A stretch of DNA of 64,000 bases from JAAYAO01 sp051133435 (GCF_051133435.1 NZ_JBPGNY010000001.1:372001-436000), one strand, 5' to 3'. Positions 15,550 through 25,173 are shown, numbered from the stretch's first letter. The notes: a model not told the origin generated them from the letters alone. Program-made: numbers and translations.

Positions 15550-16292
15550 TACAACCCCGATTCTTCGGTGCGGACCACGATGCGGCCGCATTGTTCGCAG
15601 ATGAGTACTTCGTCGACATGGGCCTCGGCGAACCGCGCCACCTCGGCGGCGTTCAAGTCCAGTTGGCAGCCGGTGCAACGGCGGCGCACCAGGGCGGCCG
15701 CGCCGACCCCGCCGTGCTTGGCGCCGATCCGCTGGTATCGCTGCAACAGATCGTCCGGCAGTTCGGCGGCCACCGCCTCCCGACGGGTCTGCGCCTGGCC
15801 CAGTTGCTGGTTCAGCTCGGCCATCGCGGCCCGTCCCCGGGTGACCACCTCCGTCAGTTCGGTGTGCGCTTCGGCACGTTCGGCACGCAGTTCCTCGCGC
15901 TCGGCCTGGGCGGTCTCCAGCTTCTCCATCACCTCGAGTTCGGCATCCTCCAGATCGCTGATCCGCTTGCCGAGCTGCTCGACCTCGGTGATCAGGTTCG
16001 ACAAGGTGTTGCCGTCGGTGACCGACCCGGAATCGATCCGTTGTTGTTCCCGCTCGCGGCGCTGACGCACCGGCACCAGGTCGGATTCGGCCCGGGCCTG
16101 GGCGACCTCCAGGTCGGCGATGGCGGTGTCAGCGGCGATCAACCGGTCGTCCAACTCCCCCACCCGCCGCTTCAACTCGGCAGCCCGGGCCAACTCCGGC
16201 AGGGTCGCCTTGCGATGGTTGGTCTGGGCGATCGAACTGTCCACGGCCTGCAGGTCGAGCAGGCGCAGTTGGCTGGCATGGCTGGCTCTGAT
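15549..16292 (-). CDS. Coiled-coil C4 zinc-ribbon protein (Rv2229c-like), probable ATC start
   Basis: About 247 residues. A long coiled coil (roughly residues 10-180, rich in Ala/Glu/Arg heptads) is followed by a zinc ribbon with CTGC and CEQC knuckles near the C-terminus, typical of the C4-type zinc-ribbon family (M. tuberculosis Rv2229c). The homologous start usually reads MKADxxxQRRLLDLQ; here the matching residue is the ATC codon at 16292-16290 (xRASHASQLRLLDLQ). AGGAGG lies at an ideal 8 nt upstream of that ATC. No in-frame ATG, GTG or TTG is close; the nearby ATG at 16279 is out of frame. So either a rare ATC initiation codon or a sequence error. Function unknown; possibly nucleic-acid or scaffold related. 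Confidence 0.8.
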   Translation of the reverse strand: MRASHASQLRLLDLQAVDSSIAQTNHRKATLPELARAAELKRRVGELDDRLIAADTAIADLEVAQARAESDLVPVRQRREREQQRIDSGSVTDGNTLSNLITEVEQLGKRISDLEDAELEVMEKLETAQAEREELRAERAEAHTELTEVVTRGRAAMAELNQQLGQAQTRREAVAAELPDDLLQRYQRIGAKHGGVGAAALVRRRCTGCQLDLNAAEVARFAEAHVDEVLICEQCGRIVVRTEESGL

Positions 16293-16452
16293 GACTCGGC
16301 CCTCCTGTGATCGTGCTGTGCAGTGCAGCCTACCCGCCCCACCCGAGCAGGCGGCGCACTCGGGCACCTCGAAGACAGCCGGAGGACGGGATCGAGCCCA
16401 CCGGCCGAAACCAAATCTGACGCTTTCGCCGATCAGCCGTACTGTGACGCCC

Positions 16453-17679
16453 ATGTCCGCAGCGCCCGAGGTCGGCTATTCCGAATGGAAACCCCGCTAT
16501 CTACGGGTGGTTCTCACCTTCGGGGCGCTGATGGCGATCACCCCACTGACCATCGATATGTATCTGCCCGGGGTACCCGCCCTGGTCACCGAACTCGGAG
16601 CGAGCACCTCCCAGGGGGCGGCCACGGTGAGCGGCATGCTGATCGGCATGTCGGTCGGCCAGATTCTGGTCGGCCCGCTGGTCGACGCCTGGGGCCGGCA
16701 CCGTCCGATCATGGTGGGGTTGGTGTTGCATGCCCTGCTCTCGGTGGCGATCGCCTTCGCTCCCACCATCGAGATTCTGCTGGCGCTGCGCGTGGTGCAG
16801 GGCCTGGTCGGGGCGATGTTGACCGTCACCGTGACCGCTTCGGTGCGCGACCTGTACTCGGGACGCAAGGCCGCGGCATTGTTCTCACAGTTGATGTTGG
16901 TGCTGGGGGTGGCGCCGATCCTGGCCCCGGCGCTGGGGTCGCTGGTCTTGCAGTTCACCTCCTGGCGCGGGATCTTCGTCGTCCTGGCGGTGATCACTGC
17001 CTTGTTGTTCCTGCTGACCGTGTTCGGGGTGCGCGAAACCCTGCCCCGGCACCGACGGCGGACGGCCGGACTCAAGTCGTCGCTGAGCACCTACTGGCTG
17101 CTGCTGCGGGACCCGGCCTATGTGGCGATGTTGGTCGTCGGCGCGATGACCTCGGCTGCGACCTTCACCTACATCGCGGCCTCCCCGTTCATCTTCCAGG
17201 GCATCTTCGGTCTGTCGGAGGGCAGTTATGCCCTGATCTTCGGGATCAACGCCTCGGTGACGATCCTGATGGTGCAGCTCAACCCGGTGATGCTGCGCCG
17301 GTTCAATCCCGGCCCGATCATGGCGGTGGCTTTGGTGCTGGCGCTGGTGACCTCGACGATCCTGACCGTGACCTCCCAGTTGCGGGTCGGTGGGGTGTTG
17401 ATGTTGGCCGCCATGGTCGCGCTGACCAACGGTTTCAGCGCGCTCGCCGTGCCGAACGCCCAAGCCGTGGCCCTGCACCGGCATGGTGCACACGCCGGGA
17501 GCGCGGCCGCACTGATGGGCACCGCCCGGTTCGCGATCGCCGGCTTCGCCGGACCGGTGGTCGGCTTCTTCCTGCGCGACACCCCGGCCCCGCTCGGGGT
17601 GATGATGGCGTTGGCGCATGTCATCGCGCTGGTCGCGCTCGGGCTGAGCTGGAAGGCGGTCAACGCCGAGCAGTATTGA
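16453..17679 (+). CDS. Bcr/CflA-family MFS drug exporter
   Basis: 408 residues from the ATG at 16453, which lies 7 nt after TACTGT (leaderless). About 12 hydrophobic helices are visible. The first helix and loop, ITPLTIDMYLPGVPAL, is characteristic of the Bcr/CflA drug-proton antiporter subfamily, and the A-motif region reads GPLVDAWGRHRPIMVG; LRVVQGLVGAM is the helix-4 motif. It probably exports a small toxic compound using the proton gradient. Substrate unknown. A 59-nt gap separates it from the aminopeptidase gene on the same strand. Confidence 0.9.
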   Translation: MSAAPEVGYSEWKPRYLRVVLTFGALMAITPLTIDMYLPGVPALVTELGASTSQGAATVSGMLIGMSVGQILVGPLVDAWGRHRPIMVGLVLHALLSVAIAFAPTIEILLALRVVQGLVGAMLTVTVTASVRDLYSGRKAAALFSQLMLVLGVAPILAPALGSLVLQFTSWRGIFVVLAVITALLFLLTVFGVRETLPRHRRRTAGLKSSLSTYWLLLRDPAYVAMLVVGAMTSAATFTYIAASPFIFQGIFGLSEGSYALIFGINASVTILMVQLNPVMLRRFNPGPIMAVALVLALVTSTILTVTSQLRVGGVLMLAAMVALTNGFSALAVPNAQAVALHRHGAHAGSAAALMGTARFAIAGFAGPVVGFFLRDTPAPLGVMMALAHVIALVALGLSWKAVNAEQY

Positions 17680-17738
17680 GCCCGATCCGATCGAACTCGA
17701 GGGGGAAGATTCGCCCCGTCGGTGACACAATGCGGTCC

Positions 17739-19223
17739 ATGAGCGACAAGCAGCCCGAACTTCCCAACCGGCAGACCGCCTTCACCGAGGCCTTCAAGGA
17801 GTTCATCGCCGCAGACTGGGCGCCGTACTCCACCGAACTGCCCGCCCGCCTGCCGGCCTCGGAGGCCGCGGAGACGCGCCGGGCCGCGGTGAGCGAGATG
17901 TTCCCCGGTGACCGGCTGGTGATCCCCGCCGGCGGCCTGAAGGTGCGCTCCAACGACACCGACTACCGGTTCCGGCCGCATTCGGCCTTCGCCCACCTGA
18001 CCGGCCTGGGCACCGACCGCGAGCCCGATGCGGTGCTGGTGTTGGAGCCCACCGACGACGGTCACGAGGCCACGTTGTACTTCAAGCCGCGCTCGCCGCG
18101 CACCGACCCGGAGTTCTACGCCGACGCCCGGTACGGCGAGATGTGGGTCGGCCAACGTGAATCCCTCGACGAGATGTCGGCGATGACCGGGCTGTCGTGT
18201 TCCTCGATCGACGAGTTCGGCACCGCCCTGGAGAAGAACGCCGACAGCACCCGGATCCGGGTGCTGCGCGATGCCTCGACCACGGTCACCGCGCAGGTGG
18301 ACCAGTTGCGCGAATCCGAGCAGCGGGAACAGGCCGAGTCCCAGGACGCCGAACTCACCACCGCCCTGAGCGAACTGCGCCTGATCAAGGACGAGTTCGA
18401 GATCGAGCAGATGCAGCGGGCCTGCGACGAGACCGCCACCGCCTTCGAAGCGGTGGTGGCCGACCTGCCCGAGGCCGTCCGGCGGGGCCGCGGGGAACGC
18501 TGGGTGGAGGGGGTCTTCGGCCTCTACGCCCGGCATGCGGGCAACGCGGTGGGCTACGACACGATCGCCGCCGGTGGCGACCATGCCAACACCCTGCACT
18601 GGATCCGCAATGACGGTGACCTGCGCGACGGCGACCTGTTGCTGATCGACGCCGGAATCGAACTCGACACCCTCTACACCGCCGACATCACCCGCACCCT
18701 GCCGGTCAACGGTCGGTTCAGCGAACCGCAACGCAAGGTCTACAACGCAGTACTGGAGGCGGCCGACGCCGCCCTGGCGATGTGCCATCCCGGCACCCCC
18801 TTCATCGAGGTGCACCGGGCCGCGATCTCGGTGCTGGCCCGCCGACTGCACGAATGGGGCCTGTTGCCGGTCACCCCGGAGGAATCCCTCGACCCCGAAA
18901 CCGGTGGGCACCACCGTCGGTGGATGGTGCACGGCACCTCGCACCACCTGGGAATCGACGTGCACGACTGTGCCCAGGCCCGCAATGAGCACTACCGCGA
19001 GGGCATCCTGCAGGCCGGCATGATCATCACCGTCGAACCGGGGCTGTACTTCAAGGCCACCGACCTGTTGGTGCCCGATGAACTCAAGGGCATCGGGGTG
19101 CGCATCGAGGACGATGTGCTGATCACCGAGGACGGCCCGCGGATTCTGTCCTCGGCCCTCCCCCGCACCGCCGAGGACGTCGAGGAGTGGATGGCCCCGC
19201 TGCTGGAACGGGGCCGCCGGTGA
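17739..19223 (+). CDS. pepP: Xaa-Pro aminopeptidase (aminopeptidase P)
   Basis: 494 residues from the ATG at 17739, 7 nt after CACAAT. Removes N-terminal residues preceding proline. An N-terminal aminopeptidase-P domain (about 30-200; RFRPHSAFAHLTGL) precedes the pita-bread catalytic domain. Metal ligands: Asp in LLIDAGIELD and YTADITRTLP, His in HGTSHHLGIDVHD, Glu in ITVEPGLYF and Glu in GVRIEDDVLITEDG. Its TGA overlaps the GTG of the CorA gene (GTGA), implying co-translation. Confidence 0.93.
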   Translation: MSDKQPELPNRQTAFTEAFKEFIAADWAPYSTELPARLPASEAAETRRAAVSEMFPGDRLVIPAGGLKVRSNDTDYRFRPHSAFAHLTGLGTDREPDAVLVLEPTDDGHEATLYFKPRSPRTDPEFYADARYGEMWVGQRESLDEMSAMTGLSCSSIDEFGTALEKNADSTRIRVLRDASTTVTAQVDQLRESEQREQAESQDAELTTALSELRLIKDEFEIEQMQRACDETATAFEAVVADLPEAVRRGRGERWVEGVFGLYARHAGNAVGYDTIAAGGDHANTLHWIRNDGDLRDGDLLLIDAGIELDTLYTADITRTLPVNGRFSEPQRKVYNAVLEAADAALAMCHPGTPFIEVHRAAISVLARRLHEWGLLPVTPEESLDPETGGHHRRWMVHGTSHHLGIDVHDCAQARNEHYREGILQAGMIITVEPGLYFKATDLLVPDELKGIGVRIEDDVLITEDGPRILSSALPRTAEDVEEWMAPLLERGRR

Positions 19224-20302
19224 ACGGGAGTTTCCGCCGACGGATCGGGTTGTTTCCGGCCACCCAGCAGCCGGTGGTCAACGAGCCCGCGCCGAGCGAG
19301 GAGGACCCGCACAGCTCGATCGTCGCGTGGGGTTGGTACCTGCACGGTGAGAAGCGCGAGGACGTCCCGCTGGCCGAGGCCGCCGAGCATGCCGGGGACG
19401 GGCACGGGTTCCTGTGGCTGGGGTTGAAGGACCCCACCGACGCCGATATGCGCGCCTTCGGGGAACAGTTCAACCTGCACCCGCTGGCGATGGAGGATGC
19501 GGTCGAGGGCCACAACCGCTCGAAACTGGAGCAGTTCGGCGACACCCTCTTCATGGTCGTCTCGACGGTGGCCTATGTCGACCACGACGACATCTCGGAG
19601 GCCGCCGAGATCGTCAGCACCGGTCAGGTGATGGTCTTCGTCGGCAAGAATTTCGTGCTCACCGTCCGCCGCGGCGAGCAATCACCCCTGTCGAGCCTGC
19701 GCGCCCGGCTGGAACGCGAACCCGAACGGCTGGCCGAGGGCCCGTCCACCGTCCTGTACGGCGTGTTGGACACCGTGATCGACGATTACCTGGCCGTCGT
19801 CGAGGCGATGGAGGCCGATGTCGAGGACGTCGAGGCGGCCGTCTTCGCACCGCAGGGCACCACCCGGATCGACGAGGTTTACCAGCTCAAACGCGAGGTG
19901 ATCGAGTTCAAGCGGGCCGTGGTGCCGCTGGGAGTACCGCTGGCCGCGCTGGCCAACCGGGATCTGGCCACCATCCCCGAGTCGGCTCGGGCCTATTTCC
20001 GCGAACTCAGCGATCACCACACCCAGGTGCGGGAATCGATCGCCTCCTACGACGAGGTGCTGACCACCATGTTGCAGGCCGCGCTGGCGATTCTGTCGCG
20101 TCAGGACAACGACGACATGCGCAAGATCTCGGCCTTCGTCGGGTTGGCCGCGATTCCGACGATGATCGCCGGTATCTACGGGATGAACTTCAAGTTCATG
20201 CCCGAACTGAACTGGCAGTTCGGCTACCCGATGGTGTTACTGGCGATGTCGACCATCATGTTGGCGATGTTCTTCTGGTTCCGGCACCGCCACTGGTTGT
20301 AA
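19220..20302 (+). CDS. corA: CorA-family magnesium/divalent cation channel
   Basis: 360 residues from the GTG at 19220 overlapping the pepP stop by 4 nt. A long cytoplasmic domain rich in charged helices is followed by two C-terminal transmembrane helices; the first ends in the signature YGMNF, and the protein ends with a basic RHRHWL tail, as in CorA/Mrs2. It forms a homopentameric Mg2+ channel in the plasma membrane. Coupling with an aminopeptidase P may be coincidental, although that enzyme uses divalent metal. Confidence 0.93.
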   Translation: MNGSFRRRIGLFPATQQPVVNEPAPSEEDPHSSIVAWGWYLHGEKREDVPLAEAAEHAGDGHGFLWLGLKDPTDADMRAFGEQFNLHPLAMEDAVEGHNRSKLEQFGDTLFMVVSTVAYVDHDDISEAAEIVSTGQVMVFVGKNFVLTVRRGEQSPLSSLRARLEREPERLAEGPSTVLYGVLDTVIDDYLAVVEAMEADVEDVEAAVFAPQGTTRIDEVYQLKREVIEFKRAVVPLGVPLAALANRDLATIPESARAYFRELSDHHTQVRESIASYDEVLTTMLQAALAILSRQDNDDMRKISAFVGLAAIPTMIAGIYGMNFKFMPELNWQFGYPMVLLAMSTIMLAMFFWFRHRHWL

Positions 20303-20325
20303 CAGCCCACTGGTGGTGCCAGCCC

Positions 20326-21519
20326 TCAGCGCGCGGTCAGGGTCTGCACCACATGCGGCCACTCGGCGCGGTCGTCGATCAGGGCCAGGTCGGCACGCTT
20401 GCCCTCGGCCAGTTCACCGCGGTCGTCCAGCCCGGCCACCCGGGCCGCACCGCTGGTGACCAGCGAGACCGCACTGGGCAGATCGCGCGACTCCCGGGCC
20501 AGCCGGGCCACCGACCCGAGCAGCGCCGGGGGCAGGTAGTCGGACGCGATCGCGTCGACCAGACCGCCGCGGGCCAGGGCCAGGGCCGAGACGTTGCCGG
20601 TGTGTGATCCCCCGCGCAGCAGGTTGGGCGCCCCGGCCACGATCAGCAGCCCGAGTTCCCGGGCCCGCCGGGCGGCCTCCACCGTGGTCGGGAACTCGGC
20701 CACCGCCCCACCGCGGCCGAGCAGCTCGTCGACCGACTTGGCGGTGTCGGGATCGTGTCCGAGCAGCCGGATCCGGCCGCTGTGGGCCAGCACCCCGAAC
20801 CAGTCGAGGTGTTCTCGGCGCAGGCCGGCAAGTTCGGACGCCTCGGCACGCCGGTCGGCGACCTCGGTGACCGCCTCGGCCCGGGTCAGGCCCCGGGACT
20901 GCATCAGCCAGTCCTCCAGCTTGGTCGGGTCGGCGTACTGCCCCTGGCCCGGGGTGTGGTCCTCGTGCGAGACCAGCGGCACCACGTTGTCGGGCAGCGC
21001 AGCCAGCCGCTCGGCGAAAGCCGCCACCGATTCGGCACTGATGATGTCGACCCGGTACAGCACCCGATGGTCGACCCGGGTGCGGCGGCCGGCGGCATCA
21101 TCGACCACCTCGCACAGTTCGCCCGCCTTCTGCACCGAACGTTGCGCCCCGTCGAGGTTGATCGGACGGAAGGCGGCGCCGTGGAAGACCGTGGTCACCC
21201 CGGAGGCCGCGCAGCGTCCCTCGAAGGCAGTCAGCGCGAAGTCCCAGGGCAGTTCGGCCGAGGGACGCGGTGCGTGTTCCTTCTCCAGCGCATCGGAGTG
21301 CACGTCGATGAACCCGGGCGTGACCAGCAGCCCGGCCCCGTCCAGATCGTGTGCCCCGGGCCGATCGGTGATCTCGGCGATCCGGCCCTGGCGCACCACC
21401 ACCCGGGCCCGATCGACGATTCGGTCGGTGAGCACCGCCCGGACGTTGCCGAGCACGTAGTCGTCGGGGGCCAGCCCGGCCCGCCAGGTTTGTTCGGTCA
21501 GGATCGCCGAGCTGCTCAT
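20326..21519 (-). CDS. phnM: PhnM, ribose 1-methylphosphonate 5-triphosphate diphosphatase
   Basis: 397 residues. In the C-P lyase pathway PhnM hydrolyses alpha-D-ribose 1-alkylphosphonate 5-triphosphate to the 5-phosphate and pyrophosphate. It is an amidohydrolase-fold protein; the metal-binding motif TPGFIDVHSDALEKEHAPRP is readable near residue 70, and VVPLVSHEDHTPGQGQY and IASDYLPPALL are typical PhnM signatures. Its ATG overlaps the phnL stop (ATGA). It is the last gene of the phnGHI(JK)LM run and converges on corA. Confidence 0.95.
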   Translation of the reverse strand: MSSSAILTEQTWRAGLAPDDYVLGNVRAVLTDRIVDRARVVVRQGRIAEITDRPGAHDLDGAGLLVTPGFIDVHSDALEKEHAPRPSAELPWDFALTAFEGRCAASGVTTVFHGAAFRPINLDGAQRSVQKAGELCEVVDDAAGRRTRVDHRVLYRVDIISAESVAAFAERLAALPDNVVPLVSHEDHTPGQGQYADPTKLEDWLMQSRGLTRAEAVTEVADRRAEASELAGLRREHLDWFGVLAHSGRIRLLGHDPDTAKSVDELLGRGGAVAEFPTTVEAARRARELGLLIVAGAPNLLRGGSHTGNVSALALARGGLVDAIASDYLPPALLGSVARLARESRDLPSAVSLVTSGAARVAGLDDRGELAEGKRADLALIDDRAEWPHVVQTLTAR

Positions 21520-22268
21520 GCCACGTCCTTGGTCAGCACGTCGGCGGCGGCCCCGTCACCGATGATCCGCCCATCGGCCATCACCAGCACCCGGGAGGCG
21601 AGCCGCCGGATGATGTGCATGTCGTGGTAGACCGCGAGCACGCTGACGTCGCCGTGCCGCAGGTCTTCGATCACCGCCAGGGCGCGTTCCCGGTTGGCCG
21701 GGTCGAGGGCGGACACCGGCTCGTCCAGCAGCAGCAGGGCCGGGGGCGACACCGTGCCGGCGGCCAGGTTCACCCGCTGCCGCTCACCACCGGACAACAC
21801 CGAGCAGTCCACGTCCCACAGCGCCTTGCCGATGCCGAGCCGGTCCAGGCTGGTACCGGCCGCGTCGACCGATTCCTCCCGGTCCAGACCGCGGCGGCGG
21901 GCGGCGGCGGTGACCAGGTTCAGCGGGCCGACCCGCGGCGGGGCCTGCAAGAACTGCGACACGTAACCGAAGGCGCGTCCGCGCAACCGGGCCATCGTCC
22001 GGTCGGGCAGGGTGGTCAGCTCCAACTCCTCGGGGGTGTCCGGGTAGAGCACCACCCGTCCCGCATCGGGCAGGTAGGTGCGGTACAGGCACCGCAGCAG
22101 GCTCGATTTGCCGGCACCGGAGGCACCGGCCAGGGCGACATGTTCCCCGGCGTCGACGTGCAGGCTGACCCGGTCCAGGGACGTGATCTGCCGTCCGCCG
22201 ATGGCATGCATCACGAAGGTCTTGACCAGGTCTTCGACGGCCAGGATTCGGTCGGTATTCGTCATCAT
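21516..22268 (-). CDS. phnL: PhnL, C-P lyase ABC-type ATPase
   Basis: 250 residues. PhnL is an ABC ATPase without a membrane partner that works with the C-P lyase core. Walker A is GASGAGKSS, the signature LSGGERQR, and Walker B LLLLDEPVSALD. Two adjacent ATGs (22268, 22265) are possible; the first shares one base with the phnJK stop (TGATG). Its order between phnK and phnM is canonical. Confidence 0.93.
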   Translation of the reverse strand: MMTNTDRILAVEDLVKTFVMHAIGGRQITSLDRVSLHVDAGEHVALAGASGAGKSSLLRCLYRTYLPDAGRVVLYPDTPEELELTTLPDRTMARLRGRAFGYVSQFLQAPPRVGPLNLVTAAARRRGLDREESVDAAGTSLDRLGIGKALWDVDCSVLSGGERQRVNLAAGTVSPPALLLLDEPVSALDPANRERALAVIEDLRHGDVSVLAVYHDMHIIRRLASRVLVMADGRIIGDGAAADVLTKDVA

Positions 22269-24043
22269 CAACTCCGCGCTGCGGCTACCAGCCGCTGAGT
22301 GTAGGGCTGGTGGGGATCTGCCAACAGTTGGTCGGTCAGGCCGGTTTCGATCGCCCGGCCCCGGTGCATCACCAGAGCCCGGTCGGTCAGCGCGCTGATC
22401 ACCGAGAAGTCGTGGCTGACCACGACCACGGCGATATCGCGCTCCTCGAGCAGTTCGACCAGCAAATCCAGTACCCCGGCGGCGACCGAGGCGTCCAGGC
22501 CGGTGGTGGGCTCGTCCAACAGCAGGACGTCGGGGTCGGAGGCCAGTGCCTTGGCGATCTGCACCCGCTGGCGCATGCCCCCGGAGAACTGGCCGACCAC
22601 GTCGTCCATCCGCGACAGGGGCACCTCGACCCGGTCCAGCAGGGCCGCGGCCCGTTGCCGGATCCGGTGGTAGGAGCGCCAGCCGCCAGCGGTGAGCCGT
22701 TCGGCGATGTTGCCGCCGGCGCTGATGCCCAGGTCCAGCCCGGCGGCCGGGTCCTGGTAGACCACGCTCATCGTCGAGATTCGCAGTTTGCGGCGTTCGG
22801 GGGCCGGCAGGTCGAGCACATTGGCGCGGCCGAGGTCGTGGGCGGCCAGGTACACCGCCCCGCTGGTGGCCTGTTCGTCGCCGATGATGCATCGCATCAG
22901 GGTCGACTTGCCGGAACCGGATTCTCCGATCACACCCATCGCCTCGCCGGGTGCGACATCGAAGGACACCTCGGTGACCGCCTGCACCTCCGAGGAACCG
23001 CGCCGGCCGGGGAAGACCTTGCTCAGGCCGCTGACCTTCAGCGCCCATTCCTCCCCCGGTGCGGTCTGCACGGTGCGTTCGGCGACCCCGAGGGCGGCCT
23101 TGCCGATCAGTGCGGTCGAGGTGGCGCGGACGCGTTTGCTCGGGTCGGGCAGCCAGGCCAGCGGCGCGATCCTGCGGTGCTGTTCGGCGTCGACGTCGCG
23201 GTCGCGCACCCGGGCGCACCATTCCACGTCGCTGCACAGGAAGTCACCGCCGCGGGTCTGCACCAGGTAGGTGTCGTCGGAGCCGCAGAGCATGCAGCTC
23301 GCCCCGGCCTGGTATTCGACCTCGAAGGGGACGTCGTCGAAGGTGAGCGGTTCGACCTTGGTGTGCGGGGGTACCGCGTAGATCTTCTTGTCCCGGCCGT
23401 GGCTGAACAGGGTGAGGTGTTCGGCGTCGTTGAGGCGTGGGATGTCCCAGCGCGGGATCGGGCTGGGCGCCATCAGGTAGCGGTCGTGCACCACCACCGG
23501 GTACCCGGCCGCGGCGTTGACCACCCCGCCGGTGACCAGGTCCTCGTACATGCCGACCCACATCCGGGCGTAGTCGGCCTCACCGTGCCGGCGGACGCAT
23601 TCGCGCACCGATTTCTCCACCGGACGCAGCGGTTCGGACTGCGGCACCTGCAACACCAGCAGGTGGTCGGGGCCGAGACGGTCCTCGGGAATCCGGTGCC
23701 GGGATTGGATCACATTGGCCTCGCGGGTGTCGGCGCTGGAACCGCAACCAACCGCGCCGCGGATCAGCCGGCGCAGGTTGACCGCGTTGACGCCTTCCTC
23801 ATCACCCTGGTCGATCACCTTGACGGTGTCGTCGGGCCCGGCAACGGCCAGGGTGACCTGCAGGCCACCGGAACCCCAGCCGCGGGCCACCGGCATTTCC
23901 CGGGAGCCGAAGGGCACCTGGTGGCCGGGGATGCACACCCCGGCCAGGGCGGCCCGGCGCACCTCGCGCTTGCCCTGCTCGTCCAGCACCACCACCCGGC
24001 GGTCAACGGGCTGTTGGGCGGTCAGCTCGGCGATGGTGGTCAT
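22268..24043 (-). CDS. phnJK: PhnJ-PhnK fusion: radical-SAM C-P lyase fused to ABC ATPase
   Basis: 591 residues in one frame with no internal stop. Residues ~1-300 are PhnJ, the enzyme that cleaves the carbon-phosphorus bond using an iron-sulfur cluster and S-adenosylmethionine; the cluster and thiyl cysteines appear as C250-x2-C253-x16-C270-x5-C276, equivalent to C241/C244/C266/C272 of E. coli. Residues ~335-591 are PhnK, an ABC ATPase: Walker A GESGSGKST (373-381), signature FSGGMRQR, Walker B LLLDEPTTGLD, and a C-terminal DPHQPYTQ segment. In E. coli these are separate proteins of ~281 and ~252 residues that touch in the PhnGHIJK complex; here a ~30-residue linker joins them. The gene shares single bases with phnI and phnL (TGATG at both junctions). 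Confidence 0.94.
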   Translation of the reverse strand: MTTIAELTAQQPVDRRVVVLDEQGKREVRRAALAGVCIPGHQVPFGSREMPVARGWGSGGLQVTLAVAGPDDTVKVIDQGDEEGVNAVNLRRLIRGAVGCGSSADTREANVIQSRHRIPEDRLGPDHLLVLQVPQSEPLRPVEKSVRECVRRHGEADYARMWVGMYEDLVTGGVVNAAAGYPVVVHDRYLMAPSPIPRWDIPRLNDAEHLTLFSHGRDKKIYAVPPHTKVEPLTFDDVPFEVEYQAGASCMLCGSDDTYLVQTRGGDFLCSDVEWCARVRDRDVDAEQHRRIAPLAWLPDPSKRVRATSTALIGKAALGVAERTVQTAPGEEWALKVSGLSKVFPGRRGSSEVQAVTEVSFDVAPGEAMGVIGESGSGKSTLMRCIIGDEQATSGAVYLAAHDLGRANVLDLPAPERRKLRISTMSVVYQDPAAGLDLGISAGGNIAERLTAGGWRSYHRIRQRAAALLDRVEVPLSRMDDVVGQFSGGMRQRVQIAKALASDPDVLLLDEPTTGLDASVAAGVLDLLVELLEERDIAVVVVSHDFSVISALTDRALVMHRGRAIETGLTDQLLADPHQPYTQRLVAAARS

Positions 24044-25173
24044 CAGGAAGCCTCCTGTACTGGCTCGGGGGTGTCGAAGCGGGCTCGTTCGGCATCGTGT
24101 TCGGCCAGTTCCTGGCCGGCGGCGATCGCCCGGTCCATCTGGGAGCGGAAGGTGACGTAGTGCGGCAGCTTCAGGTGTTCCAGGAAACCGTTGGACGCCA
24201 GACCGTCGGTGGTCAGCACCAGGAGCTGTTCCAACTCGTGGCCGGCCACGGTGCCCCGGAACCGGTGAGCGGCCAGATCCATCGCCGACATCGCGATCGA
24301 CTTGCGTTCGTTGTGGCCCAGGGTCATTCCCCAACCGACCTCGAAGCGGGACGGGTCCTCGCCGCGCTCGTCGAGGTGGGCGATGGTCTCGCATTCGCTG
24401 AACCGGATCGTGCCGACGGTGATCGGGTTACCGGTGTGCGGGTGGCGCACCTGTACCCCGACCCGGGCGTGCCGCACCTCACCCAGGGTGACCGCCTCGT
24501 CGGCGTACCCGTCCGGGCCCAGGATCGACCGGTACCACAGGTTCACCAGCCCACCGGTTTCGGCCATCGCCATCGACGACAGCAGGGCCGAACGCGGGGC
24601 GGGCAGGCGGGGTGCGTGCCGGGCCAGGTCGACCGGCTCCGGGTCGTCCGGGTTCGCGGGGCGGTCGACGAGCAGCCCCTGGGAAGCCAGCCAACTGGTG
24701 TATCGGGGCGGCACCTCGTCGGCGGGCACGGAGTCGGCCTGGGCGACCTCGAGCAGGTCGTCGGTCGGCGGCAGTGGTGCGGGTTCCCCCGGACGGCGCA
24801 GCAGCCGGGCGGTGTAATCGACCGTCTCGCCCAACAGTTGCGGGCCTTCCGGTGAGCGGTGGGCCGGGACGATCCGGCGCAACAGTTCGACGTCATCGGG
24901 GTCGATCGGTTCGGTGACCGCGAACCGGGTCAGGGTCGAGCGGTGTGCCCGCAGCAGGTGCACCGCCTCGGGCAGGTCTCCCCCGGCCTGGGCCAGGGCC
25001 GCGGCCGCGGTTTCGGGATCCCACAGCCCGGCCTCCCCCATCAGCCGGTCGACCACGGCGGGGAACTGATCGGCGATGGTGGCCGCATCCAGGTGGCCGG
25101 GTTTCTCACCGACCAGGGCTTCGGCGGCCAGGATGGCGGAGGTACCGCCCTTGCTCGTTCCGGCATAGGTCAT
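24043..25173 (-). CDS. phnI: PhnI, C-P lyase core subunit (nucleosidase)
   Basis: 376 residues. With PhnG, PhnH and PhnL, PhnI replaces the adenine of ATP with the phosphonate. The start GTSKGGTSAILAAEALV and the internal GWGMTLGHNERKSIAMSAMD are family signatures; length agrees with the family (about 350-370). It overlaps phnH by 4 nt (ATGA) and phnJK by 1 nt. Confidence 0.95.
   Translation of the reverse strand: MTYAGTSKGGTSAILAAEALVGEKPGHLDAATIADQFPAVVDRLMGEAGLWDPETAAAALAQAGGDLPEAVHLLRAHRSTLTRFAVTEPIDPDDVELLRRIVPAHRSPEGPQLLGETVDYTARLLRRPGEPAPLPPTDDLLEVAQADSVPADEVPPRYTSWLASQGLLVDRPANPDDPEPVDLARHAPRLPAPRSALLSSMAMAETGGLVNLWYRSILGPDGYADEAVTLGEVRHARVGVQVRHPHTGNPITVGTIRFSECETIAHLDERGEDPSRFEVGWGMTLGHNERKSIAMSAMDLAAHRFRGTVAGHELEQLLVLTTDGLASNGFLEHLKLPHYVTFRSQMDRAIAAGQELAEHDAERARFDTPEPVQEAS

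Noticed and set aside
15550..15678. N-terminal extension of the hypothetical gene at 15190-15549
   Set aside because: It would lie inside the zinc-ribbon gene in another frame; the TAATG junction marks the natural start.
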